Positions 32,305 through 41,437 of a stretch of 64,000 nucleotides of DNA are shown here, piece after piece; the stretch's first letter is position 1, and each line of letters starts with the position of its first letter. Both the position numbers and the translations under genes were made by a program. The notes under the pieces are model-generated. The model did not search any database, was not told the origin of the DNA, and saw only the letters and a list, made by a program, of their open reading frames with translations. Origin of the DNA: Thalassobacillus sp043497085 (lineage in GTDB: Bacteria; Bacillota; Bacilli; Bacillales; Halobacillaceae); the NCBI GenBank assembly GCA_043497085.1, contig JBIEKI010000005.1, one strand, 5' to 3'.

Positions 32305-33387
32305 TCATGCTGATATTCCTGTCTCAATAATATCTACATTAACCTTTACTTCTACCGGCACTTCAGGATAGAGTTCTACCCACTCTTCATAAGTTATTTT
32401 CCCTTTACGGTTCTTCAAAAGGTGTCCCAGCCCCAGTGGGTCGATGTTCTTTTCCTTGAATTGTGCGATCATCCTTTCGCTTTTACTCTCAAAAAACGAT
32501 TTTAGTGCCTTCTCTACCTTTTTGACATGAGCTTGTGTCTCAAAGGTTTTAATATCGGAAATTTCACTAAGGACCCCTTTCATGTTGACAGAAATAATAA
32601 ATTTGGGGTTCGATTTATCTCCTTTCACCTGGTACTTCACTTTAGATCCGATATTATCAAAAGCAACACCTTTCCCTTCCACTTCAATTCCCTGAACCCC
32701 CTGATTGAAATCTTCCACCATCATCTTGAAAGTGAACACATCTTCAAACGGCAGTTGATCAACAACTTTTCCCCCTCGGAATAATGCTAATCCATCCATC
32801 TTCACTTCCCCCTCCTCCAACAAAAGATATGGTAAATATCCGTCCATCCCCATCGCATAATAGGAGTAAAGGAAGTTATGAAGATTGGTTGTTGGAAATA
32901 AAATCCTCTCGTTCTGTTCCATTAGCCCGATCAGGTAATCTGCATTCGTTTGGTTTTCACTATATTTTGTTTTAATCAGCTCTTTTGTTTCTCCTCTAAC
33001 AATTCCCAGCCGCACATCTCTTCCTATGTGTGGGTCCCGGGCAAGCATATCGATGACGCCACTCATATCTTTTCTAGCCAGTTCCTCACCATATAAGGAT
33101 ACTGTCAGTTTCCCCATCCGTATCGGTCTAGGTGATTTGCTTTCCAAACCACTAATAATTTCTTTCATCGTATTCGCTTGAAAGGATAAAAATTGCTCAG
33201 TCGGCACTTGTTCTTTACTACGACCATAGTGTGGAATGGCCACCGTGCACTTAGTAGATTCATCATTAACATAATCACACCCGGACAGGTTGACTAGCGC
33301 GACTTCCTCAACACTGCGATACGGCAGACAGCCTGACAGGAAAAGGATTCCGGAAATTAGGATCGACAATAGTTTTTTAATTTCCAT
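32305..33387 (-). CDS. Spore germinant receptor lipoprotein, Ger(x)C family
   Basis: 360 residues with a type II signal peptide and lipobox L-S-G-C (Cys20). The GerC family architecture follows: N-terminal domain after the linker, then middle and C-terminal domains ending in a strand-rich part (K-V-N-V-D-I-I-E-T-G). GerC is anchored to the outer face of the spore inner membrane and is needed for receptor function. It overlaps gerB by 11 bp. It is the C subunit of a GerA-B-C set; the germinant cannot be read from sequence. Confidence 0.92.
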   Translation of the reverse strand: MEIKKLLSILISGILFLSGCLPYRSVEEVALVNLSGCDYVNDESTKCTVAIPHYGRSKEQVPTEQFLSFQANTMKEIISGLESKSPRPIRMGKLTVSLYGEELARKDMSGVIDMLARDPHIGRDVRLGIVRGETKELIKTKYSENQTNADYLIGLMEQNERILFPTTNLHNFLYSYYAMGMDGYLPYLLLEEGEVKMDGLALFRGGKVVDQLPFEDVFTFKMMVEDFNQGVQGIEVEGKGVAFDNIGSKVKYQVKGDKSNPKFIISVNMKGVLSEISDIKTFETQAHVKKVEKALKSFFESKSERMIAQFKEKNIDPLGLGHLLKNRKGKITYEEWVELYPEVPVEVKVNVDIIETGISA

Positions 33388-34486
33388 GACGGTATCTCAC
33401 CTTTTTCATGATGTACATCAATAGGAATAGGAACGGAATATAGAGCAGGAAGTAAAATCCTACTCGGTTAGCAAATGTATTTAACACATCAATCATCGAC
33501 CGATTATCAATTAAATTAGATGTTATTAACAAAACAACCAAATACATCCAGATCACAGGTTTTTGCTTGATTTTGAACATCCGCTTTGGAATCCGGCTGG
33601 CAGCCCATAACCCCAGACATATATTCGGCAGAACGACATACGCCCATAATCCGATACCCATATATTCAAACCGTTGCAGGAATGGAAAATTCACGATTTT
33701 CCATAAAGAAATCGTTCCCCATGTTACATGCTGCAATTGTTCCTCACTGTAATAAATGAAAGCAACAAGCGCGCTGATCAGGTAGATCATTGTGGTATAG
33801 AAAGCTCCAAAATGGGCCCATTTCTTTGATGCTTTCTGGTCTTTAAGAAAAGGATAAAATAGTAGGAGCAATTCAATACCGAGAAAGCTTAGTGTACTTG
33901 TTTTTGCTGAACTGAGGATATCCGGAACCGAAGCCTCAATCATAGGGTACAGGTGATTGACATCCCCAAGCTGTAAAGGGAAAAACTTGAACAACAGTAA
34001 TGGCAATGCCAGAATGACACTGAGAAGACACATCCCAGTGATTACACGAAGTCCCCCCTCCACAAAGTAGTAAGCGAGGAGAAGGTAGACTAATGTAAAC
34101 AGCCATGTATTCAATTGTGGAAAAACCCAGACCTGGATGACTTCGACAAATGTCCGTAATACCGTCAGAGTTAGTAACAGAAAATAGATGCTGAATACAA
34201 GATTCATCAATCCGCCTAAATATTTTCCGAAAAGAAAGTTATGGATAGAAACCAGGTCGCTACCACAGCCCTGCAATAGACGATAAATCATCCATAATAG
34301 TAGATGAATGGCCAGGCCAGCCACCAAAATTGCAATCCAGGCGTCATAGCCCGCGTCTTTGGCAATATACTTTTCGAACCCAAGAATCCCCACCCCTACT
34401 TGCATGGAATGTACTAAAAAAAATGCCATCGTAGAAGTGACCATTAAGTTTTCTGGTACGTTGAATCCGCCCCTTGCATCATTCAT
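33377..34486 (-). CDS. Spore germinant receptor permease subunit, GerB family
   Basis: 369 residues with about ten membrane segments, a member of the amino-acid/polyamine/organocation transporter fold. In GerA-type receptors the B subunit binds the germinant. Characteristic stretches are M-Q-V-G-V-G-I-L-G-F-E near the N-terminus, and G-C-G-S-D-L-V-S-I-H-N. It overlaps gerA by 8 bp and gerC by 11 bp, so the three subunits are translated as a coupled unit. Confidence 0.92.
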   Translation of the reverse strand: MNDARGGFNVPENLMVTSTMAFFLVHSMQVGVGILGFEKYIAKDAGYDAWIAILVAGLAIHLLLWMIYRLLQGCGSDLVSIHNFLFGKYLGGLMNLVFSIYFLLLTLTVLRTFVEVIQVWVFPQLNTWLFTLVYLLLAYYFVEGGLRVITGMCLLSVILALPLLLFKFFPLQLGDVNHLYPMIEASVPDILSSAKTSTLSFLGIELLLLFYPFLKDQKASKKWAHFGAFYTTMIYLISALVAFIYYSEEQLQHVTWGTISLWKIVNFPFLQRFEYMGIGLWAYVVLPNICLGLWAASRIPKRMFKIKQKPVIWMYLVVLLITSNLIDNRSMIDVLNTFANRVGFYFLLYIPFLFLLMYIMKKVRYRHGN

Positions 34487-35972
34487 CTACATCCCTCTTC
34501 TCATTTGCCCGTTTCTGATTGAACCGGCTGGAATCCACCGGTCTAGTCTGAATTGGTCTCATTGATTGCTGGTTGAACGGAAGACGGATGAACGCGTCTT
34601 TCAAATCATGGAACCGAAGCGGATAAAGTGGAGCAAAAAAAGGTCTTCCAATTGATTTCAGTTTGATCAAATGGGCAATGAAAAAAGCCATCACGATCGA
34701 TACCCCTATAAGCCCCCACATTTGTGCCCCGATTAAAAATGGAAACCTTACGAGCCGGATCGTATTACCAATCTGGTAGACGGGCGTTGTAAAGGAAGCC
34801 AGTGCGGCCAGTGCAACTATAATTAGCAATACATTACTGGTCAGACCCGCTTCCACAGCTGCTGTTCCGATAACGATACCACCGACGATACCGATTGTCT
34901 GACCAACCTTCGTCGGAAGTCGTGCACCCGCTTCCCGGAGCAGTTCAATCGTCAATTCTAAAATGATAACTTCCAATATCGGCGGAAAGGGTATATCAGC
35001 CCTGGAAGTTACAATGGTTGCCAGCAAGTCTTGAGGGATCATCTCCAGGTGATAGGTTAAAATCGCGACATATAACGGGGAGCTTAACACCGAAAATATA
35101 ACAGCAAACAACCGGATAAGCCGGAATCCTGAAGCCAGATGCCAGGGAAGAAAATAGTCATCCGAGGCAGAGAAAAATTCAACAACAGTTGTCGGACAAG
35201 TCAAAGCATGAGGTGAACCATCGACTAAAATGGTCACCTTTCCCTCAACCAACGCTCCTGTAACCCGGTCGGGTCGTTCTGTATCCAACAGCTGAGGAAA
35301 AGGCGAATTGGAATTGTCCGCAATCATCTGGGTGATATAGGAACTATCATTAATCTGGTCATATTCGATATCTTGCAAACGCTGCATGACCGTGTTGACA
35401 TTCTCCTTATTAGCAATGCCATCGATATATAAAACCGCCACCCGCGTTTTCGTAAGCTTACCGATATTTAATTCTTGTACCATAAGCTGAGGAAGAGCCA
35501 GACGTTTACGCACCAGATTGATGTTCGTATCAAGCGATTCGACAAACGCCTCTTTAGGTCCAACTACACTGAACTCTACTTCCGGGATGCTTACTTTCCG
35601 GGTTTCAGCGACTACAGCAGGGATTGTCAGAAATTTTTTGTCGTACTCTTTCATTTGAATGATGACATGCCCTTGCATGACCCGCTGCCGGAAAACGTTG
35701 ACATCATCCGTTATATCCAGTCCCTCAACAGGAATGATATCTTCCATTTCCTCGAGAGAGCGCAACGTATTTTGCTTCAAAGCAGGGAGAATTATTTCAT
35801 TTACAGTTTTAGGCTCAATCATGGTTTCAAAATACGATAAAACACACTTCGTCTCTCCTTTTAAGGGATAGACCATAAAATCCTTCGACTTTTCCAGTTC
35901 CTTTGTCACATCTTGGACTGTCTCGTTTTGTTTAGGAAATTCATTCCCTTTATCTTTCTTCCATTTCCACAT
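34479..35972 (-). CDS. Spore germinant receptor subunit, GerA family
   Basis: 497 residues. A soluble N-terminal domain (about 1-240) precedes four to five membrane segments (about 275-440), one containing the family's P-F-P-P-I-L-E-V-I-I-L-E and a second with G-I-V-G-G-I-V-I-G-T-A-A-V-E-A-G. These are standard for the A subunit, recently proposed to form an ion channel. AAGGAGCTTTCTC before the ATG at 35970-35972 decides the start; the frame is open 7 codons further. It is first in the operon and has a sigma-G-like promoter upstream. Confidence 0.94.
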   Translation of the reverse strand: MWKWKKDKGNEFPKQNETVQDVTKELEKSKDFMVYPLKGETKCVLSYFETMIEPKTVNEIILPALKQNTLRSLEEMEDIIPVEGLDITDDVNVFRQRVMQGHVIIQMKEYDKKFLTIPAVVAETRKVSIPEVEFSVVGPKEAFVESLDTNINLVRKRLALPQLMVQELNIGKLTKTRVAVLYIDGIANKENVNTVMQRLQDIEYDQINDSSYITQMIADNSNSPFPQLLDTERPDRVTGALVEGKVTILVDGSPHALTCPTTVVEFFSASDDYFLPWHLASGFRLIRLFAVIFSVLSSPLYVAILTYHLEMIPQDLLATIVTSRADIPFPPILEVIILELTIELLREAGARLPTKVGQTIGIVGGIVIGTAAVEAGLTSNVLLIIVALAALASFTTPVYQIGNTIRLVRFPFLIGAQMWGLIGVSIVMAFFIAHLIKLKSIGRPFFAPLYPLRFHDLKDAFIRLPFNQQSMRPIQTRPVDSSRFNQKRANEKRDVDE

Positions 35973-36009
35973 GAGAAAGCTCCTTATAACCACGAATAGT
36001 TCATCTCTT

Positions 36010-36039
36010 TAGTACTTTGCAAAACAGAATAATTTATTC
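36010..36039 (-). promoter_or_regulatory. Sigma-G-like forespore promoter of the ger operon
   Basis: On the minus strand, -35 GAATA (36035-36039) and -10 AGTACTA (36010-36016) are 18 bp apart. The -35 fits the sigma-G pattern; the -10 matches five of seven positions. Germinant receptor operons are transcribed by sigma-G in B. subtilis, which supports the call. Confidence 0.45.
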
Positions 36040-36084
36040 CAGACAGGGAAAGATGTAAGTTAGATGGAAATTGGAGGGAATAAT

Positions 36085-36255
36085 GTGGTTGTAGCGTATA
36101 TTCTTCCGCTTATAATGGTTGCTGCTTTTTTTATAGCAATCCTGCTATTGATAGACTGGCTTGCTAAATTGATTTTATACTCTTTGATTATTATTATCAT
36201 TATCCTCCCGTTCGTGCTTCTCTATAAAGCAGAAGTTAAAGATGAAAAAAGATAA
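36085..36255 (+). CDS. Very hydrophobic small membrane protein, unknown
   Basis: 56 residues, two membrane segments (about 3-22 and 27-46, the second with six consecutive Ile) and a short charged tail (Y-K-A-E-V-K-D-E-K-R). The longer frame begins with an ATG at 36064, but GGAGGG lies 7 bases before a GTG at 36085, which is the better start. It is divergent from the ger operon and has its own terminator. No family recognised; it could also be a small peptide acting on membrane proteins. Confidence 0.55.
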   Translation: MVVAYILPLIMVAAFFIAILLLIDWLAKLILYSLIIIIIILPFVLLYKAEVKDEKR

Positions 36256-36293
36256 AAAACGATTCATCTCCGCTTGAAGATGAATCGTTTTTT
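36254..36293. terminator. Bidirectional Rho-independent terminator
   Basis: AAAAAACGATTCATCT and its complement AGATGAATCGTTTTTT form a 16-bp stem around an 8-base loop. It serves both the small membrane gene (plus) and the EamA gene (minus). Confidence 0.88.
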
Positions 36294-36302
36294 AGTTGAT
36301 AT

Positions 36303-37220
36303 TTAACTGGCCATCCGCTTTTTGTTTTTTTTACGAATAGACTGCTCTAATGCCCCTGTACCGAGTATGACCCCCATTACAATGAACAAAAATCCGAACA
36401 ACTGCCCAGCCATAATCCTTTCTCCTAAAAACAGGTAGGAACCTGTCAAGGAGAAAAACGGAGTAAGGTTGATAAAAATGGCAGTTTCCCCAGCACCCAT
36501 CTGGTGAATCGCTTTATTGTAGACCATATGGCCGATCCCGGTCGCCAGGATAGCTGAAGCTAAAAATACCAGCCAGTCTGCCAGGGTACCAGTTGTCAAA
36601 GTGGAAAGGCCTGACGGTTCAAGCTGAATGCTGACCACAAATAGGAACACAGCGCCTAATATCTGCATCCATCCGGTTATCAGGCGGGCATCCATCGTTT
36701 CTGTCGCACGCTTGATTGCAATGAAACTGACTGCCTGGGTTACGACGGCTAAAAAGATATATACATCACCACGTGAAATGCTCCCTACACTCCCCTCTCC
36801 GTTCAGGACGATGAAGGAGACACCAGTAAGCCCTAATATGATTCCAATCATTCTGAGAAGCGTTAACCGGTCGCCAAGAAAAATAATAGCAAAGAGAGAA
36901 GTCATCAACGGAACCAAACCTAATATAAGCCCTGCATTAGAAGCATTGGTAGCTGTAAGTCCTACCGATAAAAAGAAATGATGGCCTAAAATCCCCGACA
37001 GAGCTCCCAGGGTGATATATCCTGCCTGTTGTCTGGTGATTTTTCGAAACTCTCTTTTTATACCAAGGAAGAGCATCACGACAATGCCAGCCAATAATAT
37101 CCGAAAAGCAGTTATCGTAACAGGAGCAAAGCTTTCGACTAAAACCTTGATAGCAATGACATTGAAGCCCCAGATCATCATAATGAAAAATAATAGCGTA
37201 TAAGTAAGTGATTTAGACAT
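36303..37220 (-). CDS. EamA family drug/metabolite transporter (DMT superfamily)
   Basis: 305 residues, ten membrane segments in two EamA repeats (about 1-140 and 150-290). Marks are the start W-G-F-N-V-I-A-I-K near residue 18 and F-L-G-E-R-I near 263. This family usually exports amino acids or other metabolites; the substrate is unknown. The ribosome site before the ATG is weak (AGAGATGAAAGCAT). It is a single gene, convergent with the small membrane protein. Confidence 0.87.
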   Translation of the reverse strand: MSKSLTYTLLFFIMMIWGFNVIAIKVLVESFAPVTITAFRILLAGIVVMLFLGIKREFRKITRQQAGYITLGALSGILGHHFFLSVGLTATNASNAGLILGLVPLMTSLFAIIFLGDRLTLLRMIGIILGLTGVSFIVLNGEGSVGSISRGDVYIFLAVVTQAVSFIAIKRATETMDARLITGWMQILGAVFLFVVSIQLEPSGLSTLTTGTLADWLVFLASAILATGIGHMVYNKAIHQMGAGETAIFINLTPFFSLTGSYLFLGERIMAGQLFGFLFIVMGVILGTGALEQSIRKKNKKRMAS

Positions 37221-37292
37221 ATGCTTTCATCTCTTTCTTTGAGTAAAAGTATAAACATATAGTTTACTTTCGTTGTCGAAAATCTTCAACAC

Positions 37293-37328
37293 AAAAGCCC
37301 GGGATCATTTCTCATCCTCGGGCTTTAC
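37293..37328 (-). terminator. Rho-independent terminator of the DHA2 exporter gene
   Basis: AAAGCCCG and CGGGCTTT pair with additional GGAT/ATCC-type pairing inside, followed by T's on the minus strand. Confidence 0.75.
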
Positions 37329-37337
37329 TGTTTAATA

Positions 37338-38735
37338 TCAAGCGATTCCTGGGCGTGAATTTTTAATAAAAAAAGACATGATCAGCCCGGCAATTGCGAT
37401 AAGGCCGGCTACGATGAACGATACGTTCACACCATGGATCAATCCTATCACCCCATCTGACGGGATTGCCTGTGTCGTCATGACAGACACAAGCAAAGCT
37501 GTACCGACAGCACCAGAAACCTGACGCATGGTGTTATTCATAGCCGTACCATGCGGCATCAGTTCATTCGGCAGTTGATTAAGCCCAGCTGTAGTCACTG
37601 GCATCATCACCATCGAAATACCGAACATGCGGGCTGCATTGACACTGGCTAAATACAGAAAAGTCGTTTCAAGTGTGGTATTTGAAAACATGAATGTAGT
37701 AATCACTAAAATCGAAAGTCCGATAATGGCCAGCCAGCGTGCTCCGAACTTATCAAACAGCCGTCCTGTGACAGGATTCATCAATCCCATCAAGACTGCT
37801 CCTGGCAGCAGCATCAACCCTGATTCCAGAGCTGTGAAGCCGAGCATATTCTGCATGAGGATCGGTAAGATAACAGCACCACCGATCATCGCTATGAAGG
37901 ATACCATGCCGATCGCGGTTGTGACCGTAAACATGGTATTTTTGAAAATCCTGAATTCCAAAATTGGCTGCTCTAATTTCAGCTGTCTTAGTATGAAGAA
38001 AACGAGTGTGACAGCCCCGACAATAATCGCACCAAGAACCTCTCCGCGAAGCCAGCTGCCACTGCCCGCAACACTGAATCCATATAAGATTCCGCCAAAG
38101 CCGATGGTCGACAACATAATAGACAGCACATCAACCTTCGGGAAAGTTTGCTTCGTTACATTTTTCAAAATGAAGTAAGCAACTATGATATCAATAATAG
38201 CAATTGGCAAAATTACATAAAATAAGCTGCGCCATGGGAAGTTTTCAACCAGATAACCAGACAGAGTCGGTCCTATGGCAGGTGCGAATGCGATGACCAT
38301 CCCGAACATCCCCATAGCCGCTCCCCGCTTTTCTACCGGAAACACCAGGAAAAGGATGGTCTGCATCAATGGAAGAATAATTCCCGCACCTGCTGCCTGC
38401 AGCACCCTTCCGGATAAAAGGATAGTAAAATTCGGAGCTATCGCACACACTAATGTACCTAATGCGAACGTACCGACAGCTGTAAGAAACAAGCTCCGTG
38501 TCGTAAAGCGTTCAATTAAAAAAGCTGTGATGGGGATCATGATCCCATTCACAAGCATGAAAATTGTCTGCAGCCACTGAGCCGTATTCGCATCAAGGTT
38601 TAAGTCGGCCATAATATGAGGGATTGCTGTCGCCAGCAATGTTTGATTCAAAATAGCGACGAAAGCGCCGGAAATAAGCACAATCATCAATGGAACTTTA
38701 TTTATTGGCTCTTCTTGGGTATTTGATTGTTCCAC
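37338..38735 (-). CDS. DHA2 family MFS multidrug exporter (EmrB/QacA-like)
   Basis: 465 residues with 14 predicted membrane segments. DHA2 signatures are present: L-N-Q-T-L-L-A-T-A-I-P-H-I (segment 1), W-L-Q-T-I-F-M-L-V-N-G-I-M-I-P (segment 2) and motif C G-A-A-M-G-M-F-G-M-V-I-A-F-A-P-A-I-G-P (segment 5). It resembles the LmrB/MdtP/EmrB exporters. GAAGGATTACC precedes the GTG at 38733-38735, so that start is chosen; the 22 extra codons upstream look random. No regulator gene is adjacent. Substrate unknown. Confidence 0.9.
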   Translation of the reverse strand: MEQSNTQEEPINKVPLMIVLISGAFVAILNQTLLATAIPHIMADLNLDANTAQWLQTIFMLVNGIMIPITAFLIERFTTRSLFLTAVGTFALGTLVCAIAPNFTILLSGRVLQAAGAGIILPLMQTILFLVFPVEKRGAAMGMFGMVIAFAPAIGPTLSGYLVENFPWRSLFYVILPIAIIDIIVAYFILKNVTKQTFPKVDVLSIMLSTIGFGGILYGFSVAGSGSWLRGEVLGAIIVGAVTLVFFILRQLKLEQPILEFRIFKNTMFTVTTAIGMVSFIAMIGGAVILPILMQNMLGFTALESGLMLLPGAVLMGLMNPVTGRLFDKFGARWLAIIGLSILVITTFMFSNTTLETTFLYLASVNAARMFGISMVMMPVTTAGLNQLPNELMPHGTAMNNTMRQVSGAVGTALLVSVMTTQAIPSDGVIGLIHGVNVSFIVAGLIAIAGLIMSFFIKNSRPGIA

Positions 38736-38977
38736 GGTAATCCTTCTTTCTTTTTTAGGTAACTTAGAAATTTTAACCCAATTTATCTTGAAATTCAACA
38801 TTTAGCTACTCGAAATGTTCACCAAAGTAGGCTGAAGTATTCCATAGTAATCAATTTTTGTCTCAAAACTACATAAAAATAACTAGCTTACTCACTTGTA
38901 CAAACGGGTATATTAAGAGCAAAACTTTTTTTACTGGGAGTAAATCCCTTAATCTATTACTGCAAAGGAGACTGACT

Positions 38978-40582
38978 ATGGGTAGCAAACGGAAGAAGTA
39001 CAAATTTATGAACAGTATCTTCTGGGTATCATTTACCATCATTTTTTTATTCGCCTTGTGGGGTGCTTTAGCTCCAGGGGCACTAGCCTCCCAGGCAAAT
39101 ACCATCTATGGCTTCATTGCTAATACATTTGGCTGGTTCTATTTAGCTTTTGTCCTCTTCATTATCATCTTCAACTTTTATTTAGCATTCAGTAAATACG
39201 GAAAGGTTAAACTGGGCGGTGAAAATACCAAGCCGAAGTATCCGATTTTCACTTGGATCGCTATGCTATTCAGTACCGGTTTCGGTGTCAGTATCGTGTT
39301 CTGGGGTGTTGCCGAACCGATGACCCACTTTGGGTCGCCGCCACCATTTGATAATGTCGAACCTGAAACTGCTGAAGCTGCTCGAGTAGCGATGTGGAAC
39401 GCCTTTTTCAATAACGGTATCCACCAATGGGCTTCTTTCACATTCGTAGGCTTGGCTCTTTCTTATTTCATCTATCGGCAGGACGAAAGAAGCTTGATTA
39501 GTGATACCATGAACCCTGTTATCGGCAATTCAGGGAAGAAGCCGCTTCGAAATACAATTGATATCATCGCGGTCATTGCAACAGTAATGGGTGTTGCCAC
39601 TACCTTAGGCTTAAGTGTGCTGCAGATCAATGGCGGGCTCGGTTTCGTTTTTGATGTGCCAGCTGGGGCCACCACCCAAATTATCATCGTTGCATTGATG
39701 TTTCTATTCTTTATGGTCTCGACTATTTCCGGTCTGGACCGCGGAATCAAATACTTAAGTAATACCAACCTGGCACTTGCACTCTTGCTTATGGTAATAG
39801 TTTTGTTCATCGGCCCGACTGGGTTCATCCTTGATACCATAACCATGGGGATTGGTGATTATTTACAAAACTTTTTCCAGGCAAGCTTAAGATTAGACCA
39901 ATATACAGATGGAACCTGGGTTCAGGATTGGCCGGTTTATTATTGGGCATGGACAATTGCATGGGCGCCATTTGTCGGTATGTTCGTCGCCCGGATTTCA
40001 AAAGGGCGGACCGTCCGGGAATTTGTATTAGGTGTTATGGTAGCTCCTCCAGCTATCGGGATTATCTGGATTGGAATCTTCGGTGGCACAGCGATTAACC
40101 TAGACCTTTTCCATGGAACAGACATTGCAGGTGCGGTAGCTAAAGATGAAACCACTGCACTATTCAATATGTTGCAAAACATACCGTTAGGCACTGTTCT
40201 CTCTGTTTTAGCAATCTGTTTGTTGTTTACATTTCTGGTCACATCAGCCGACTCCGCTACCTTCGTACTGGGAATGATGACCTCGAATGGAGACAACAAT
40301 CCGTCTGTCATCGTAAAAGTCGTGTGGGGTTCCTTAATCGCTGTTCTGGCTGCTGTCTTAATTATCAGTGCTGGATTAAAAGGTTTACAGACGGCTTCCT
40401 TGATAGGAGCGCTGCCATTCTCCTTTGTACTGCTGGTAGCTGCGATTTCTTTATTGAAATCAATCCGGGAAGATTATAAAGATGCTCGCAGGAAAGCCGA
40501 GAAAAAAGCAGAAGAAAAACGCCATCAGCGGGTTATCGATCATATCGAGGAAAATTATGATTGGAATGAAAATGATCAGTAA
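38978..40582 (+). CDS. BCCT family transporter (betaine/choline/carnitine; OpuD-like)
   Basis: 534 residues, 12 membrane segments. Family signatures are G-F-G-V-S-I-V-F-W-G-V-A-E-P (about 96-109), the aromatic substrate region Y-Y-W-A-W-T-I-A-W-A-P-F-V-G-M-F-V-A-R-I-S-K-G-R-T (about 329-353) and a charged C-terminal tail (about 500-534) with many Lys and Glu, the part that senses osmotic stress in relatives. These transporters import glycine betaine with sodium. AAAGGAGACTGACT precedes the ATG at 38978; the open frame 40 codons upstream is not credible. Upstream sequence has a sigma-B-like -10 GGGTAT at 38906. Confidence 0.92.
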   Translation: MGSKRKKYKFMNSIFWVSFTIIFLFALWGALAPGALASQANTIYGFIANTFGWFYLAFVLFIIIFNFYLAFSKYGKVKLGGENTKPKYPIFTWIAMLFSTGFGVSIVFWGVAEPMTHFGSPPPFDNVEPETAEAARVAMWNAFFNNGIHQWASFTFVGLALSYFIYRQDERSLISDTMNPVIGNSGKKPLRNTIDIIAVIATVMGVATTLGLSVLQINGGLGFVFDVPAGATTQIIIVALMFLFFMVSTISGLDRGIKYLSNTNLALALLLMVIVLFIGPTGFILDTITMGIGDYLQNFFQASLRLDQYTDGTWVQDWPVYYWAWTIAWAPFVGMFVARISKGRTVREFVLGVMVAPPAIGIIWIGIFGGTAINLDLFHGTDIAGAVAKDETTALFNMLQNIPLGTVLSVLAICLLFTFLVTSADSATFVLGMMTSNGDNNPSVIVKVVWGSLIAVLAAVLIISAGLKGLQTASLIGALPFSFVLLVAAISLLKSIREDYKDARRKAEKKAEEKRHQRVIDHIEENYDWNENDQ

Positions 40583-40589
40583 AATCACG

Positions 40590-40620
40590 AAAGTCCTCTC
40601 GATGCGAGAGGGCTTTTTTC
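40590..40620 (+). terminator. Rho-independent terminator of the BCCT gene
   Basis: AAAGTCCTCTC and GAGAGGGCTTTTTT form a 9-10-bp stem around GATGC. Confidence 0.9.
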
Positions 40621-40738
40621 TGCGTAACATCCAATAGACGGCTTTCTAAATATATGAAGTTATAACTTTTACATCATATGTTCCGAATATGCTTCATACC
40701 ATCCTCCAAAAAAATTTAGTATACCCTAATTACTTAAC

Positions 40739-40776
40739 ACAAAATAGCAACCTCGCCAAAGGTTGCTATTTTTGTC
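40739..40776 (-). terminator. Rho-independent terminator of the yuiD-like gene
   Basis: AAAATAGCAACC and GGTTGCTATTTT form a 12-bp stem around TCGCCAAA, with T-runs on both sides. The 40621-40738 stretch before it holds no gene I can see. Confidence 0.85.
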
Positions 40777-40785
40777 CTACGTTAT

Positions 40786-41259
40786 TTATTTTCTATCTTC
40801 ATATTTTGCTGAAATAAGACCTAATGTAGTGCCTAAAATCGCACCACCCAGCACTTCCAGTGGCTGGTGTCCCAGCAGCTCCTTCAATTCCTTTTCCCGC
40901 TGAACGAATTCCAGGCTCGGAAAATCTTCGGATATCATAGCAAAACTGTCTTCTAATTCATTAACCAGTTTGGCAATCTCCCCTGTATGACGGCGGATTC
41001 CCTGGGCGTCATACATGACGATTACCCCAAAAACAACCGCTAACGCAGTTTCCGTATGACGTGAACCTCTATTCGCCGCTATGTAAGTAGCGAGCGCTGA
41101 AACGCCAGCCGAGTGCGAACTTGGCATGCCGCCTGTTGTTGCGACCTGTTTTATATCCCATTCTCCTGACACACGTTTATGTGTCAGTATCTTTATTCCC
41201 TGCGCAATCCCTATTCCAGCTAAAGCTGTCAATATTCCTTTGTTCATTTTATCATCCAT
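40786..41259 (-). CDS. Divergent PAP2 family (DUF212) membrane protein, YuiD-like
   Basis: 157 residues, four membrane segments. The acid phosphatase-like core is T-G-G-M-P-S-S-H-S-A (about 41-50) followed by V-M-Y-D-A-Q-G-I-R-R-H-T-G (about 80-92). The terminal H-x-P-L-E-V-L-G-G-A-I-L-G is also typical. The family may hydrolyse lipid phosphates, but function is unproven. GGAGGGTTAAGAA precedes the ATG. It is a single-gene unit. Confidence 0.87.
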   Translation of the reverse strand: MDDKMNKGILTALAGIGIAQGIKILTHKRVSGEWDIKQVATTGGMPSSHSAGVSALATYIAANRGSRHTETALAVVFGVIVMYDAQGIRRHTGEIAKLVNELEDSFAMISEDFPSLEFVQREKELKELLGHQPLEVLGGAILGTTLGLISAKYEDRK

Positions 41260-41437
41260 TTCTTAACCCTCCACTCTTTCATATACTTTCCCCAATCTCG
41301 CTTCTTCTATTTTCATTACCCGAAATGGGAAGATTTATTCAAGAAAGTCATTACGAAGATTACAGGTTCGGTATGTTAAAATGAAAGAATCGTTTAACGA
41401 GAAAGCACACCCCAAAGAGCTTAGGAGTGAAGAATTA

